Translations under genes and position numbers: made by a program
Part shown: in pieces, positions 36,510 through 48,581 of the stretch
Numbering within the stretch: position 1 is the stretch's first letter
Layout: every line of letters begins with the position of its first letter
From: Mycteria americana
Taxonomy: Eukaryota > Chordata > Aves > Ciconiiformes > Ciconiidae
DNA length: 64,000 nt
Assembly (NCBI RefSeq): GCF_035582795.1
Contig: NC_134368.1
Span: 42,027,501 to 42,091,500, forward strand
Direction of reading: 5' to 3'
Notes under the pieces: generated by a model
Told to the model about the DNA's origin: nothing
The model's input: the letters and a program-made list of their open reading frames with translations, nothing else
The model's database searches: none

Positions 36510-37823
36510 GGGTAAAACCTCAGGCTGCAGTGAGTTATATAGGACTTCACATAGATATTTAAGTGGTGAAGTAATCCTAGAATCATTAGAAATTAGAGAA
36601 TCTGAGAGGTCAAGGCTCTGGAGCACCAGAAAGAGACAAACATGGTGCTTATTCCCAAAAGTGGGGAAAGGGAGAGCCAAAGAACCATGGAAGAGCTAGG
36701 CTAACTTCAGACCACTGAAAAATAAACAAAGCATCTATTTCTAAGCACTTAAAAGATTAACCAGTGATAAGTAACAGACAAAAATGAGGTACTGTATCTT
36801 CACTTCATTAAAACAGTCAATACTGTTTTGCATACATATTAACCTCATTTTTAAAAAAAAAAGGCAAACAGGAAAGTAACTTTTCTACCGGACCCTACCA
36901 TAATGAGGGTGCAGAAGAGATTGGAAAGCAGTGTGTTGAAAGACTGTACCAGCTAGGGTTCTACTGAAATCTGTCTTGAGTCTGGTACCGTGCAGTCATT
37001 TCATTAATGCTTTGGGTGGTACAACAGGCAGTAAATTTATTAAATTCTTATATGATACCAAGCTGGGAGGAGTGCAAGCATTTTGGAGGACAAGGTTAGA
37101 ATTCAAAATAAGCAAGACAAATGGGAGAAAGAAGCTATAATAAATAGAAAGCAATTCAATCAAGACAAAACATTTAAGTAGGAACAATCAGCTTCACAAA
37201 TACTGTATGAGAAATGACTTGCCTAGATAGCAGTCCAACAGAAAAGGATCTGGATGTTATAGTGTATCACATGAGTCAAAAGTGTCTTAACATTTCAATA
37301 AAGCATATATCACAATGGGAAGTATAAACACAAGAGCTGTATGTACAGCACCCAGTTTTGCAATTGCTCTATCAAGATTGGACAAGGTTCAGCATAGAAC
37401 AAAAAAAATGATCAGAGGTCAAGAAAATGTGAGTTCCAAGGAACAACAGCTACAATGGATTATTTTAGGGACGAAAAGACTAAGAAGAAACGTGACATAG
37501 CTATGTAAAAGATTACTGCAAAGAAAAAAGATATTAAATTACTCTCCATGTCTACTATAGGAAGGAAAATAAGCAATGGGGTTAATTTGCAGCAAGGGTA
37601 TTTAGGTTGGAATTTTCCCCCTATTATCTCTCTCTAAGGGTACTGGAGTAGACAGTGGAGTAGATTACATGACAGGGTTGTGAGATCTCCATTTCTGGAG
37701 TTTTAAAAGAATAGGCTAGGCCAGCTTCTGTCAGGAATGTTTTAGTTCTAGTTTATTTTTAGGAATAGTTTGGAGGCCAGACTAGATGACCTCTGGGGGT
37801 TTCTCCTAGCTTCATTTTTTATG
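36510..37823 (+). mobile_element. CR1 LINE, decayed 3' part with reverse-transcriptase remnants
   Basis: The stretch follows the order of the CR1 LINE (non-LTR retrotransposon of sauropsids) on the plus strand. Remnants of the reverse-transcriptase region come first (ATGGTGCTTATTCCCAAAAG around 36642; CATTAATGCTTTGGGTGG and CCAAGCTGGGAGGAGTG around 37001-37077). The segment encoding a KVQ-R-KMIRG-like stretch follows (AAGGTTCAGCATAGAAC near 37385). The 3' UTR end is GGCCAGACTAGATGACCTC (37775-37793) then TCTCCTAGCTTC. Many stops and indels show it is dead. A block of the RT region seems missing between about 36800 and 36960. The copy is 5'-truncated, as is usual for CR1. Family membership is firm; subfamily is not assigned. 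Confidence 0.88.
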
Positions 37824-38054
37824 AAAATGTGTCTGTTACCTGAAGAGTTGAATACATATAATAAATATATTTCTTGTGAGATGCACAAGTAACTGTGTGG
37901 ATTTCAAATCAAAACAAGCAGTCATGTGAATTCCTACTGGAATTGCAAGAACTGTGTAAGAGTAAATTATGTACAGTCCTGGATTACTGAAAGGAATTGC
38001 TCATCCAAAGACCTTGAACTCTGTACAATGTGAAAAAGGCAGCCAGAACAAATT
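37824..38054. other. unassigned sequence between repeats
   Basis: AT-rich; nothing recognised. Confidence 0.4.
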
Positions 38055-38130
38055 TATAGGGCCAAGTCGTAATCCCGTCACAGTCAGGAGCAAAAGTCTC
38101 ATTGATTTCAGAGGGACCAAGACTTGCATA
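38055..38130. repeat. palindromic-repeat relic
   Basis: TATAGGGCCAAGTCGTAATC, then CAGTCAGGAG, then TCATTGATTTCAGAGGGACC matches one half plus core of the sauropsid palindrome beginning 'AGGGCCAAATCCTAATC..' with a CATTGATTTCAATGG core. The right half is eroded. Confidence 0.5.
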
Positions 38131-39199
38131 ATCTTTTTTTTTAAGATCTGGCATTACATAATGTAAAATATGCAACATGTCCATTGTTATTAAACTGATA
38201 TACGTAAATGTAAATATTTCACATTAATATCTTGCTGTCAGATAGTCATTTGGTGGAATTCAATGTGGCCAGTTTAACAAAACAAAATGTTACTAGTCAA
38301 GTAAATCTGTCTGCAAGAAATTTTTCTGAAGAAGTTTGAAATCTGAATTCCCTATCGCCTTTATTTCTTTACAAAGTTGTATAAATGAGGAAATAGCACC
38401 CAAGACCTATTAGTAATAGTTATTTCCTAATTGCAGTGGGAAGCATCCTGCATGTTTAAATAAATATTGTTAACTCTGACCTCTTGGTTTGCCAGGACTG
38501 ATAAGGCAATTGTTTGACCTATGTGAAGCACATACAGTATGCATGGACTGAAAGCAGCAGGAAAACAGGAAACAATAAATCAGAAATTAGAGCACTGATT
38601 GTTGTAGCTAATTACATCAGACTTCTGCTTAATTTCTCACTCTGTCATTCTAACCTGATTTTCTTGCCAACAGACTTTGCAAATTGCTGGTGTCACGTAC
38701 ATACAGCAAATAATAATCTTTAGTTACTATGATTGACAAATGAATGAGAAGGAGAACATAGTTTGTTATGGAAGAATGAACTGTGACACACACCAGATAC
38801 CTGCTCAGATGCTTTTTTAATTCACTTACCTAGATATGCTGCATGATACATTTTGCCAGGACCACAGGTTTTGGCATCACAACAGCATAATTGAATTTGT
38901 GGCATGGTTTGATAATGCTGGACAAAGACGGAAAAATGAGGCTATAAAAGGAGAAAAATGGCATAGATTGATTTCCACAGCAAGAGAGATAAAGTGGTAA
39001 GTAGAAAATTTAAATCAATTCTGAAAATATGCTTAGAATTAGGCATATTAATCAGCATGTTGTTTAATCTTGACGTTACTGTCCCGATACCACACATCAG
39101 ATAACTTGGTGTCCTTATTATTGTCTCTTTTTACATTACTCCACTTTCAAACAATACTATCTTTCTTTGTCCTGTTTCATCACTTCCATCAGCATCTTC
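38131..39199. other. gene-free AT-rich sequence
   Basis: No gene or repeat is recognised. Confidence 0.5.
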
Positions 39200-39270
39200 A
39201 GATGGCATAAATTAGCACAGCTTCCTTGAAGTCAGTGGAGCTGTATCAGACATTTTACCATAGCTGGGAA
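39200..39270. repeat. palindromic-repeat relic, 'GCATAGCTCCATTGAAG' type
   Basis: GGCATAAATTAGCACAGCTT, then CCTTGAAGTCAGTGGAGCTG, then TTTTACCATAGCTGGGAA follows the sauropsid palindrome 'GCATAAATCAGCATAGCTCC|ATTGAAGTCAAT|GGAGCTACGCTGATTTACACCAGCTGAGGA'. The core CTTGAAGTCAGTGG is well preserved. Confidence 0.65.
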
Positions 39271-42064
39271 TATTTGGTAGAACATAAACAATTAGTTTTT
39301 AAGTGTCTAAATGACAATTTGGCCCTTCTGATCCAAGTAAAAGTCATTAGCACCCTTCTTAATACACTGTCTTTCTGTAAGGTGTATGATTTTCTTTAGC
39401 CCAGCAGGTTGCTGATGTTGTTTTGAAAGGTCAGGCCACACTGTGACACTTACATGTAGTCGACAATGGGGAGTGATGCAGTTTTCACTTTCCTCGATGT
39501 CTGTTAGACTCCCATCAGCATGAAGTCAAGGCTAGTAGAGCCAAACAGACACACTGGAGAAGTACCAGAAGGATTAATATTATGTCATCATTGCCTTTAA
39601 CAAGCTGTGCCTTGTGTATTATGTATTCTGAAACTGCCCATATGATTTAGCAAAGCAACATCTGGGAAAAAAAAAAAAGAACTCCAGCCCAATGTAATGT
39701 TTTATTCATGTGGTATACCCATATATCATATCCCTCTAATGTTATTTTGAGTATCACAAATTTTTTTCTCCACAACCGTTGTCATGTTTGCTTCCTCCTT
39801 TTCCTTTGGGATTTTTATTTGTAACATTGTAAGGGCCAAGTCCTAGAAATCAACCAAAAGACCAACATGCTGATGTTTGTAGCTATGCATTTCCAGAGGT
39901 CTTCCATTCTCTTCCCAGAGGGCCATCACATCGCCTCAACTGACTGCCATGGTGCAACTAGTTCATATTGGTCTGCAGTGCTTGTCAGGTTGTAGGACTT
40001 TCTGAGAGTTCTCTTCTTCCCTGCCTGAGGATCATATAATTCTCCTTCCTCCCAAATTTCCTATACTACAGCAATGGTGGTGGGGTCCTACAGTGCTCTC
40101 TTTAGGAGTCAATTTCTGGACAATTATACATTCATTAATCATTACGTACCACATTATGTGTTTCTATATGCAATTACAGATTTAAGTGTTCAAGTTGGTT
40201 TTTGAGTTATATTAAACTAATAATTTACAATCCTCAAATATTTATTCTTCCAAAGCATAACACATTTATTTAGCCTTTTCTGCCTACCCTCCAACTTAAC
40301 CGTTTATTCAGCTTACTGTTTTGTTGGAACTGCTTTATTTTCTCAGTCCCTCTGCCTCATTTCTACTTTTTGTATTGATAGGTTGATGATCAGCTCATTT
40401 AAAACTGGAAACAAAAGACAAATCTTATGTCTGATATACTGACAGACAAATATGTATGCAAATGTTAGATTAAGTATAATATTTAATAGGCATTAAACCT
40501 TACTGGCAAGATATTTGCTTTGCCTGTAACGATAAGGCAACAGTCCTCCTACAGCAACAAGATTGTTGCTTTGTCACTACAGATAAAGCAGTAACACTAC
40601 ACCACAGCACAGCTTACTGTTGGCTATGGTGGGCCACGTTAGAACACTTTATGTTGTTGGGGGAGCCAGCTGAGAACACTGAGGTACCCACTGGTCTTTC
40701 AGCAATGTAAGCACCAAGCCAGGGAGCTGCTCCAGCTAGCAGTCCAATAACCTCAGGAGATACTAACAGTGTAGAAAAAGCCCTGCAAAAAATCCAGTTA
40801 CTTTCTGATTTTCCTCATGTTATCTTGTCGAATTCCTGGCCTTGTTTTGGAGGCAGCCAGTTCATCCATCTCCATATAGAAGACAAGAGCAGTCTTGTTT
40901 GTAGCATTGTTATCAAAGACTAATGCATGGATAAAGCAAACAAACAAACCCTAATCCAAAGCTATTTTAACTGCAGCATTAAAGCTAGGAAACCTGCTGA
41001 TTACCTCTCTTTATGCATGACAGCTAATGGGAGTATTGATGTATTTGAAGCGTATTCTTAAAACTACGTGATACAGCCAAGCTTTTATTTTTTAAATGGG
41101 TGGGTCCATATCACCTCTCTATTGGTTCTTCTGTGTCCTGGTTGAAGAAGCTTTAAGTACAGCACAATACTGTTCAATATTTTAGCATCAAAGGAAGATA
41201 CAGAGTGACCAAACTTTGAGAAAATAGAGAACCTTCCTATAATGAAGTGTCTTTGGGGAGACTAGTCTAAGATATAAATAGGGGAAAAGCTTTTAAACTA
41301 ACTACACAGAAGTACAGACATCACACACATGTATCGTTATCTTTCTCTGGAATAAAATAATCCTGCCGAATACAGCAGGAATCCACTTTATTATTTTTCC
41401 TGATAGCCATAAGAATAGATTTCTTTTGAAAACTGATTCAGTAACATCTGAGTTGCTTTTCAAAACTCAAAAATGAATGAAAACTGAGGAATTCATAGCT
41501 TTGCTGTATTTTTTGGTTTGCTGTAAGTTAACTCCCACCTGTTTACCTCTTACTATAGATTTTGACCTTTAACATTAACACACAAAAATCTGAAATCTGC
41601 CCCTCTGCATCAGACTCTGTACAGAAGTCCTATAACTAGACCACCCCTTCACAGGTAAGAAAAGCCATTAAACCCTGTGAATTTTCACAGTGGATAAGCC
41701 TAGATTAATTTGACCCAGGTGTTTGTCTAATACTGTGCATGGGAACATTCACAGTGTCCCTTAGCTTTTTCTCCTGTGGTGGTCCAGCCTTAGTACTCTC
41801 TGGACTCTAATCTAAAACATGTAGGAATACCAGCTGGCGCAGGACTTTGTAGACAGATTTTTGTTATGCTGTTTGTGTCACTTTGATGTATTCTTTTGCT
41901 TTGCATACGAATACATGTAGAAGTAGGAGGAAAACACGAAGAGTTGTGTGCTGGAATTAAGTTACAAATGTCAATCTCTTATTGAATTTTGCAAAAACAA
42001 GTCCTTGATTTTATACTACACAAGCAAAGGCAAGTGTCATTATGAGCAGTGCAAAACTTTAGAG
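39271..42064. other. gene-free AT-rich sequence
   Basis: No gene is recognised. A 12-A run lies near 39667 and AAACAAACAAACC near 40940. No open frame of note is present, and no clear repeat is recognised. Confidence 0.5.
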
Positions 42065-42150
42065 GCAAATCTGCCCTCATTTGCACCTATGCAACCCTTG
42101 CTGAAGTCAGTTGGTTTGAGCAGGTGTAAGAGAGGTCTGAATCTGTCCCA
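42065..42150. repeat. palindromic-repeat relic, full length
   Basis: CAAATCTGCCCTCATTTGCA, CCTATGCAACCC, TTGCTGAAGTCAGTTGG and GCAGGTGTAAGAGAGGTC, ending in TGAATCTGTCCC, match both halves of the sauropsid palindrome 'TCTGCTCTCATTTACACCTGTGTAACCCCATTGAAGTCAATGGGTTTGCACAGGTGTAA..GAATTTGGCCC'. This is the clearest copy of this group in the window. Confidence 0.7.
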
Positions 42151-44370
42151 TTAGTCTTTATTTGCATGTTGCACATTTAGGTTAATTTATACATTATTTT
42201 AAAGACAAACAAGTAGATGAGCATTAACAGGTAAGTAATTGGATGTTAAGTCAATATGTGTATGGATGTGGGAAACCTGTGTTATTGTACCAAAAGCTAC
42301 CCATAACATAAGATAAGGTATTTTATAAAAAACCTCCATTATTTCAGCACCTCTTACTAGACCTAAATACTGAGAAGCTCAACCTTTGCAGTTAATTAAT
42401 GGGTCAAAATGTGGGTTGCCCCACATACCCCAAACCTGCGCAATTGAAAAACATTTCTAAAATTAATCATGACTAAAATATAGTAGCTGACTAAAAGGTG
42501 CTCTCACACGCCTAGCCCATTGGAGACACAACAATATATTGGCAAGAGCAAGAGATGTAACAGTGCGGGTAGCAAAATTTTTCAAAAGGGCAAGATGAAT
42601 CTTCAAGGTCTGATTATCCTCTCACAGCACTACAGATTGGCAGCTAATAGAATTAGGCTGGTTTTAAACATGTATAACTGAATTGGGCCCTGTATAATCG
42701 GAAAGTTGGCATATCACAGACCAATTTTGTTTGTATGAATAACCTAGTGAAAATCCAGGGATACATCTGGAAACTCACATTGTAAGTGAGATGAGAATCA
42801 GGCCATGCCTGAAAATTGCAATTAGACATAAACTGAAAGAAAAAACCAATATTTTGAAGTGTCTAAAGCTGAGCTTACTACATCTGTCAGATGCGTAGCT
42901 AAAAGGCTGCTTGTATCCATTGGCAAAGTAATGTATAATTCTCTAGTCGTACTTGTCTGACAACTGTTTGTGAAGTTGTAATACATACCATCAAGACTCA
43001 CATTTTGAGGCAAATTTGACACCATACTAACATGAATATAAATGGTATAGATCAGAATTATTCAAAACCATGAACAGAGCTATCTTAGTTATCAGAAAGT
43101 CAAGCTGCGACTGTCAGAATTGTAAAACTTAACTACTAATTTTAAACACAAAGGTAGTAATCAAGCAGTGGGTAGCATTTCACTTAGACCAATTAATGAT
43201 GAAAGCTGCAATTGCCTCTAGACTATTAAGTCTTTATTCATCAAATTCAAATGTATAAAACTATTTACAAACAATGGAAAGAGCCAAGCAGTCCAAATGG
43301 ATTTCAGGTACTTCACAGATCAGCCTCTGGCTTCACAGATTTGTTTAGTCCTATCTTTAAGCAGTTCTGAAGAGCCATTTTTTCAGGAAATTAATGCGTG
43401 TATTTAGATATTCTTGAGTTTCTTATAATTCAACCTATTGCAAAGGAAAAAACAATCTTTTCTACCTGGTCTGAAATGCTAGCTCCTGGAAAGATTTGTA
43501 TTCCAAATTTATACCATCCCTTAAGTGAGATGTCTCATCCTGCCTTCAAGATAAGATTCCAGGCATTGCTCAGATACTTGGGTATAATTTATTGTAGCCA
43601 CACAAAAGTCAGATCTAAATCCTTTTGGACCATGATGCCACAAACCAGCAGTTCAAAGTTCAAAGAGGGAGGCCGACAGATGCAATTAAGTTATCACTGT
43701 TGGGATAACTGTAACCCTTGCTGTGCTTTTAGCGCTTCTGGGATCCTGAAGATTGTGAAATGTTAAAAAAAAAAAAAAGGCATTCTCCTCAACACTACCT
43801 ATATTTTCATTGCATAAATCACAGCAGTTGGAGTAAAATACATCCAGTGAATGATTTCCTGCCACTAAGGAAAAAAAGCCAAAATCTTGTTTCCTGATGA
43901 CTACAAACTTCTCTTGACAAACCTCCAGTGCCAAATGTGGTTTCCATTTACTGTTTTGGGATTTATTTGTCTATGCCAAAGTTCAGGTGTGCCAACTCTT
44001 TGTAATAAGCCATTTGGATGAAAGCTTGGCTAGCTCAAAGGATTCTGATGTATTTTATTGCTGCCTTTTAAGATTATTGTTCAGAAATACCAACTCTAAT
44101 TTTGAAATCAATTAGCCATGCAGTCTGATGAGGTGTTGGCCCAGCTCAGGTTCACACCCGCTGTCCGCAGATTATTGTTAAGTTGAGTCAGGTCCTTAGT
44201 GCTGCTCTGCGTTGCAGGCATCTGGTGTACACATGTTTGATGTCCTCACAAAATGACGCTGATGGCTTAAATGGCAAGGCTCTAATGAAGAAAGCCTAGC
44301 AAGTTTGCTGCTGTTTGCCAGCAAAACATGACTTTTACAGGGCTGTGTAAAAGTCTTTTTTCCCCTCGTT
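42151..44370. other. gene-free AT-rich sequence
   Basis: No gene is recognised. A 122-codon plus-strand frame (43398-43766) ends just before a run of about 14 A (from 43764). This superficially suggests a retropseudogene, but no domain or target-site duplication supports that. Confidence 0.45.
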
Positions 44371-44660
44371 TAACTCTTCCATGTCAAGAGAAAATAAATC
44401 TTCCCCGGAGAGTGGAGATTCAGCAAAGGTGATGAGAACGGCACCTGAGGGTCCACTATCGGCACGCAGAAGGAAAATCCCTCTGGGCTCCTGCACCTTC
44501 CCGGCAACTGCGTGGCCCGTACAGCCATGTGCTCAAAAGCGCTGCCTCCAGAGGGAAGGGCGTCCACCTGCACCAGCCAATGAGCTCCACGGAGGGCAAC
44601 GACGTGGCTGAGCCAAAAAGAGAGGCACCCAAGCTTCTCCAGGGAGAGGGAAGTGAATGA
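44371..44660. other. GC-rich patch without a supported gene
   Basis: GC content and CpG number are clearly higher here than in the flanks, with three overlapping frames of 76-98 codons on both strands. None has a recognisable domain. The patch could be a small CpG-containing regulatory element, an old exon, or an unrecognised repeat. Confidence 0.4.
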
Positions 44661-44849
44661 AACCATCCAAAAGGGTTTACATTTGTTTTGCCATTACAAA
44701 CTGTCCCATGGTAATCCAAACAAAGAATGAGTGTGTAAGGTTATTTTCCATTACATCTTTGCAGCCTAGGAAGTTTTCTGCAGTTTTTCCAGTTTTGTGC
44801 ACAAGATCTAAGATTACAACCTCAGAGACATAAATACAAACTAAAAAAA

Positions 44850-44891
44850 ACAACACACACGCCACCACCACCACCACCCCCCCCCCCCCCC
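44850..44891. repeat. A-run, (CCA)n and 15-C homopolymer
   Basis: A compound simple repeat: eight A, CA dinucleotides, (CCA)n, then 15 consecutive C at 44877-44891. The minus strand therefore carries a 15-G run, which can form a G-quadruplex and is prone to replication and sequencing slippage. Its exact length is uncertain in most assemblies. Confidence 0.9.
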
Positions 44892-45375
44892 GATTAGGTC
44901 CTTTAACGTGTACAAGAGAATTAAGCATTAATTCCCTTCAATTAAGGCTTCTTTGAAAATCAGTTTTTCCTTCTTTTAACCAAAAACTATTCCATCAAAT
45001 TCACCAGGATGAGCAACTGAGTATGAGCGATATCAGCCATACCAGAGGAAGAGTAATAGCAGGGATGTGTGATGAGTTATTTGTATCCATTATCATGCTA
45101 CTCTAGCTCAAATGATAGATGCTAAACTACCGGTCTAATAATTTCAAAAGAATTTACAAGTATTGCATTGTGGATTCAGAGTTGGAACCATTTATCAAAA
45201 TCAGCCTTCCATTCAACCCATCTGCAACATTTTGGAGAATGTTAAGTACACACAGCCTGAATTTGATCCAACTTTCTTTTTTTTCAAAGCCAAAAGTATT
45301 TTGGTTTTTGCTTACTTTAACTGTCACGGTCATGTGGTCATTTAGAACTATTGTCCTGTATGCTAAATAGGACAA

Positions 45376-45405
45376 ACGAGGTAAAACGAGGTAAAACGAG
45401 GTAAA
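45376..45405 (+). repeat. three tandem copies of a 10-mer
   Basis: ACGAGGTAAA occurs three times with perfect period 10 (45376-45385, 45386-45395, 45396-45405). Each unit contains a CpG. Perfect identity implies recent origin or ongoing slippage. Confidence 0.92.
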
Positions 45406-45490
45406 TAAACAATTAATCTAACTCAGAACAATCAGGTATGAAAATGTAGTTCTTATCTGGTCGAGGAGATGAACATAGCAGCTGAATTCT

Positions 45491-45584
45491 CTCTATATAG
45501 AATACATATATATTTATATATATATAAAAAACAAATATACACATATATAACATATATATATATAATAAATATATATATATATAA
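45491..45584. repeat. (TA)n-rich microsatellite region
   Basis: About 95 bases of interrupted TA repeats with A-rich interruptions (TATATATATA, ATAAAAAACAAATA, then ATATATATATATATA). It is likely polymorphic in length and prone to unwinding. Confidence 0.9.
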
Positions 45585-46109
45585 CAAAAAGTCTCTGAGG
45601 CCTCTGTCTGACACGACCTGGAGATCCAGAATCAACTCAGCCTTTACGTTAGTAGTCAGGATCATAATTATAAAGTGGGTGTATTTTTCCTCTTCTGAGT
45701 TTTCTTTTCCTGTTTAGGCACGCCACCAGCCTCATACAGTTTTGTATTGATGTAGCTTGTCTTTAGGATCAAGTCCAAGCAATAACAATTTACAGCTCCT
45801 AAAAACAACCATGTTTTAAGTATTCTCACAAGTTGTATTTTCATCCAATGATCTATTGTAATTGTATAAATACCACATTCCTAGCATGGAAGGAAATACT
45901 ATGCGAGGCTATGCATTTTTACAGTAATTCTCTATTAGTGCTTCTTTTACTCACATAAATGTATGAAATATTATGCTGGTGGCTTCAGATAATACAGTGG
46001 TAAATGGTTAAACAGGGCATTACATGTATCTCTGTCGTTTGCTGGTTTTTGATTTGGTAGGATACTCCATTCTTGTAAAAAGAGAGCTCAGACTGTGTTC
46101 TTCAAACAA

Positions 46110-46170
46110 AAGTTTCAGGGTTTGAAGAGAGTAAGACTCAATCATCTAGTTCAAGCCTGATGCTCAACAG
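46110..46170 (-). mobile_element. possible CR1 3'-end fragment
   Basis: TTCAGGGTTTGAAGAGAG, then ACTCAATCATCTAGTTCAAG, then CCTGATG resembles the CR1 3' UTR end read in antisense ('..AGGTCATCTAGTCCAGCCCCCTG..'). It lies about 330 bases before a clear antisense CR1 3' end at 46498. It could be an independent, very short insertion. Confidence 0.4.
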
Positions 46171-46497
46171 TCATGCTACAGGAAAAAATATTGTTTGTAG
46201 AGCACAGACATGGCCATACAGAATATCAATATTCAACACACAGGAATTAGGTCCTTTCCTTCTGCAATGTCCTCCTAATAAGAATGCTAAAAGGGGTATA
46301 TGTGACAAGAAGGAAATGGGGAAAAGGAAGGAAGCCCCAGCAGAGTAAGAGGGAGACATACTCTGGAGGGCAATTTAGGGGGATGGGGTAAAACCCAGTT
46401 ATAACCGATGAGAATTTTTCCTTTCTTAAGTCCTTGACAATTAAGCATGTCAAAAGAGTCATGGACCCAGACAGTATAACAGCCATTCAAAGTCAGC

Positions 46498-47050
46498 ACA
46501 AAGGTCTGTATAGCCCAGTATCCCACCCCCAACAGTGGTCATGTAGAGATATAAAAAACAGATACAGAACAGTCTGATACAATCTCTCAACATTTAGCAA
46601 TCACTGAACAGTTTCCTACGTGTTTAAAAGTTACTGATGGATCTGTCTTCCAAGAATTGGTCTGGTATTCTTTGAATCCAAATACTTGTGTATTTTCGCC
46701 TTCCATAGCATTCTGCAGCTAACAACTCCGTACCATGGTACTCTGTGACCACCATTTAATTATGTGAGGAGAAAAAAAGGCCTTTGTTGTCACTGTTTTC
46801 ATGGGCTGAGTTCTTGTGTGAAGAAAAAGTAAATAAACATCTTATATTCACCTCTTCCACATACTTCTTGATTTTGTAATACCTCCTCTATACAGACTAT
46901 TGTCCTTTTGGTCACTATTTGTACAGAAGTTATTCCATACCTTTAATCATCCCTTATCAGCCTTTATGCTTTTTCTGGTTCTGTTTTATAATTGTGCTGA
47001 TGGGATGAACAGACTCTGTACACCAGATTCCTTTTTTTAACATGGATCTC
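46498..47050 (-). mobile_element. CR1 LINE 3' end, antisense
   Basis: Read on the minus strand this is the last part of a CR1 LINE. On the plus strand the diagnostic order is TAGCCCAGTATCCCAC then CAACAGTGGTCATG (the CR1 3' UTR), TACTGATGGATCTGTCTTCC, and AATTATGTGAGGAG. It continues with GAGTTCTTGTGTGAAGAA, TAAATAAACATCTTATATTC, TTCTTGATTTTGTAATACC, and TTCCATACCTTTAATCATCC near the far end, which corresponds to the C-terminal reverse-transcriptase region. It is 5'-truncated at about 550 bases, carries many substitutions and small indels, and is dead. Orientation is opposite to the CR1 relic at 36510. Confidence 0.9.
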
Positions 47051-48548
47051 AACATTCCGGAAAACAGAGCCTGTAGATCAAAAGTTTGGGAAAGCTTGCC
47101 TCCAGACCAGCCAGATCTGGCATCGCTCTGTATATTGTAAACAAATAGCTTTTTTTTAGTATCCTGGAAGGTATATTAAGGGACGTTATATTATCTAAAA
47201 TCCCATGAAATTATAGGTGACTGAAGGGAAAAATGAAGTTCTGCCAAAATTTCATTTCTTTTAAATGATTAATAAATTTCATTTTCATTGGGGCCAAAAA
47301 GAAAGGTGTGTAAATGGAAGCAGTTTGGCTGCTCCTGTGTCAACACTGAAATAGTTTAGTCAGTTTAACCAGCTTCTGTTAGGTCTATCGAACATTGACC
47401 TTTTTAATTAAGTTTATTAAGAGACTTTAATATTTTATTAGGAATATATCCTATTCAATAGTGTTTGGTTAGATTATGTTTCATTTAAATCCATTTACTT
47501 CTCTGTTAGCCAAGCATGTGGTTCAGATGATACGTAACACCAACATAACTGGCAGACTTATTGATTGTCTTACGATAATACTAATGCCAGTAGTGCAGGC
47601 CAAATTGCTCTGGTCGAAGCTGTTTGACATAACAGATATTATCCAATTACATAAGGCTTGAGGGTAAACTTTGGTAAAATTACAGAAAACCCATTATGAT
47701 ATTTCCTTAGAAGCATTTTTATACAGTTTGACATCTGAAAACCATACTTGGTCTCAAACACATACCAAGGAGATCACCACCTGACTACCTCTGTCATGAG
47801 TTATTGTTTGGCTCATTAATATTTGAAGCTTGGACTCTGAGAGCTTTAAAATATATAATGCGCTGTGCACATACTGTTGTATAACAATTTTGAGGTAAGT
47901 ATTTCAGAGTATTTTAATGCATTTCAGTGGGAAAAAATGGAAATTATTGTCGTAGGAGAGTTCCTTTTATTAATGAAAATAATTTCTTTATAGTGAGTGG
48001 CTAAGTTCACTGGCTCCACATTTCACAACAGAATTGGTCATGCCATTAGGAAAGACAGATTCTAGGAGCCTTGCCTATCTATTAGCTGTTGATATTTGAA
48101 CGGGGATATGCTGGGGAGATGGAAGCCAATCTCTCAAATGGTTCAACCCATGCTTAGTACTAAATCCAGTTTCTGGATTGCCTGCAAGGTAAACATAACA
48201 AAGTAAATAAGGAGACTAAAGTTACTCTTTCGCCAGACCCTTGTTAATTCCGCTAGTCTGTAAAATGGAGTCTGACATTTGGGCCAGATCTCAGGGTAAT
48301 CCTACTCTTGGCCACATAAATCTTGTTAGGTTTTTTTTCCCTGAGAATTCTGCTTCAACGGGCTGTTGGTTCCTCTATTTCTGCCTGGCTTTTTTGTCTA
48401 CATTCTTATTAATTCCTTATTTTAATCTGAAATGTCTCAGGCACTATGTGGCCAGGTTTGACCTCTCAGCTCGCTACTTGTTGCTTCCCAACCAGATATG
48501 TTTTTCATGAGAAATGTGACATTTTCAATCAGAATATTATTTTATTGA
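47051..48548. other. gene-free AT-rich sequence
   Basis: No gene or repeat is recognised. Confidence 0.5.
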
Positions 48549-48581
48549 TTTGGGGTTTTTTGGTTTTGTTTTTGTTTTTTG
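48549..48581. repeat. T/G-only low-complexity tract
   Basis: Thirty-three bases of only T and G (TTTGGGGTTTTTTGG, then TTTTGTTTTTG). It is the complement type of the A/C tract at 10241-10278. Confidence 0.75.

Noticed and set aside
43398..43778. 122-codon frame ending at a ~14-A run, like a processed pseudogene
   Set aside because: No similarity to a known protein that I recognise. GGCATTCTCC after the A-run has only a loose match upstream (GGCATTGCTC at 43561), which lies inside the frame, so it is not a target-site duplication.
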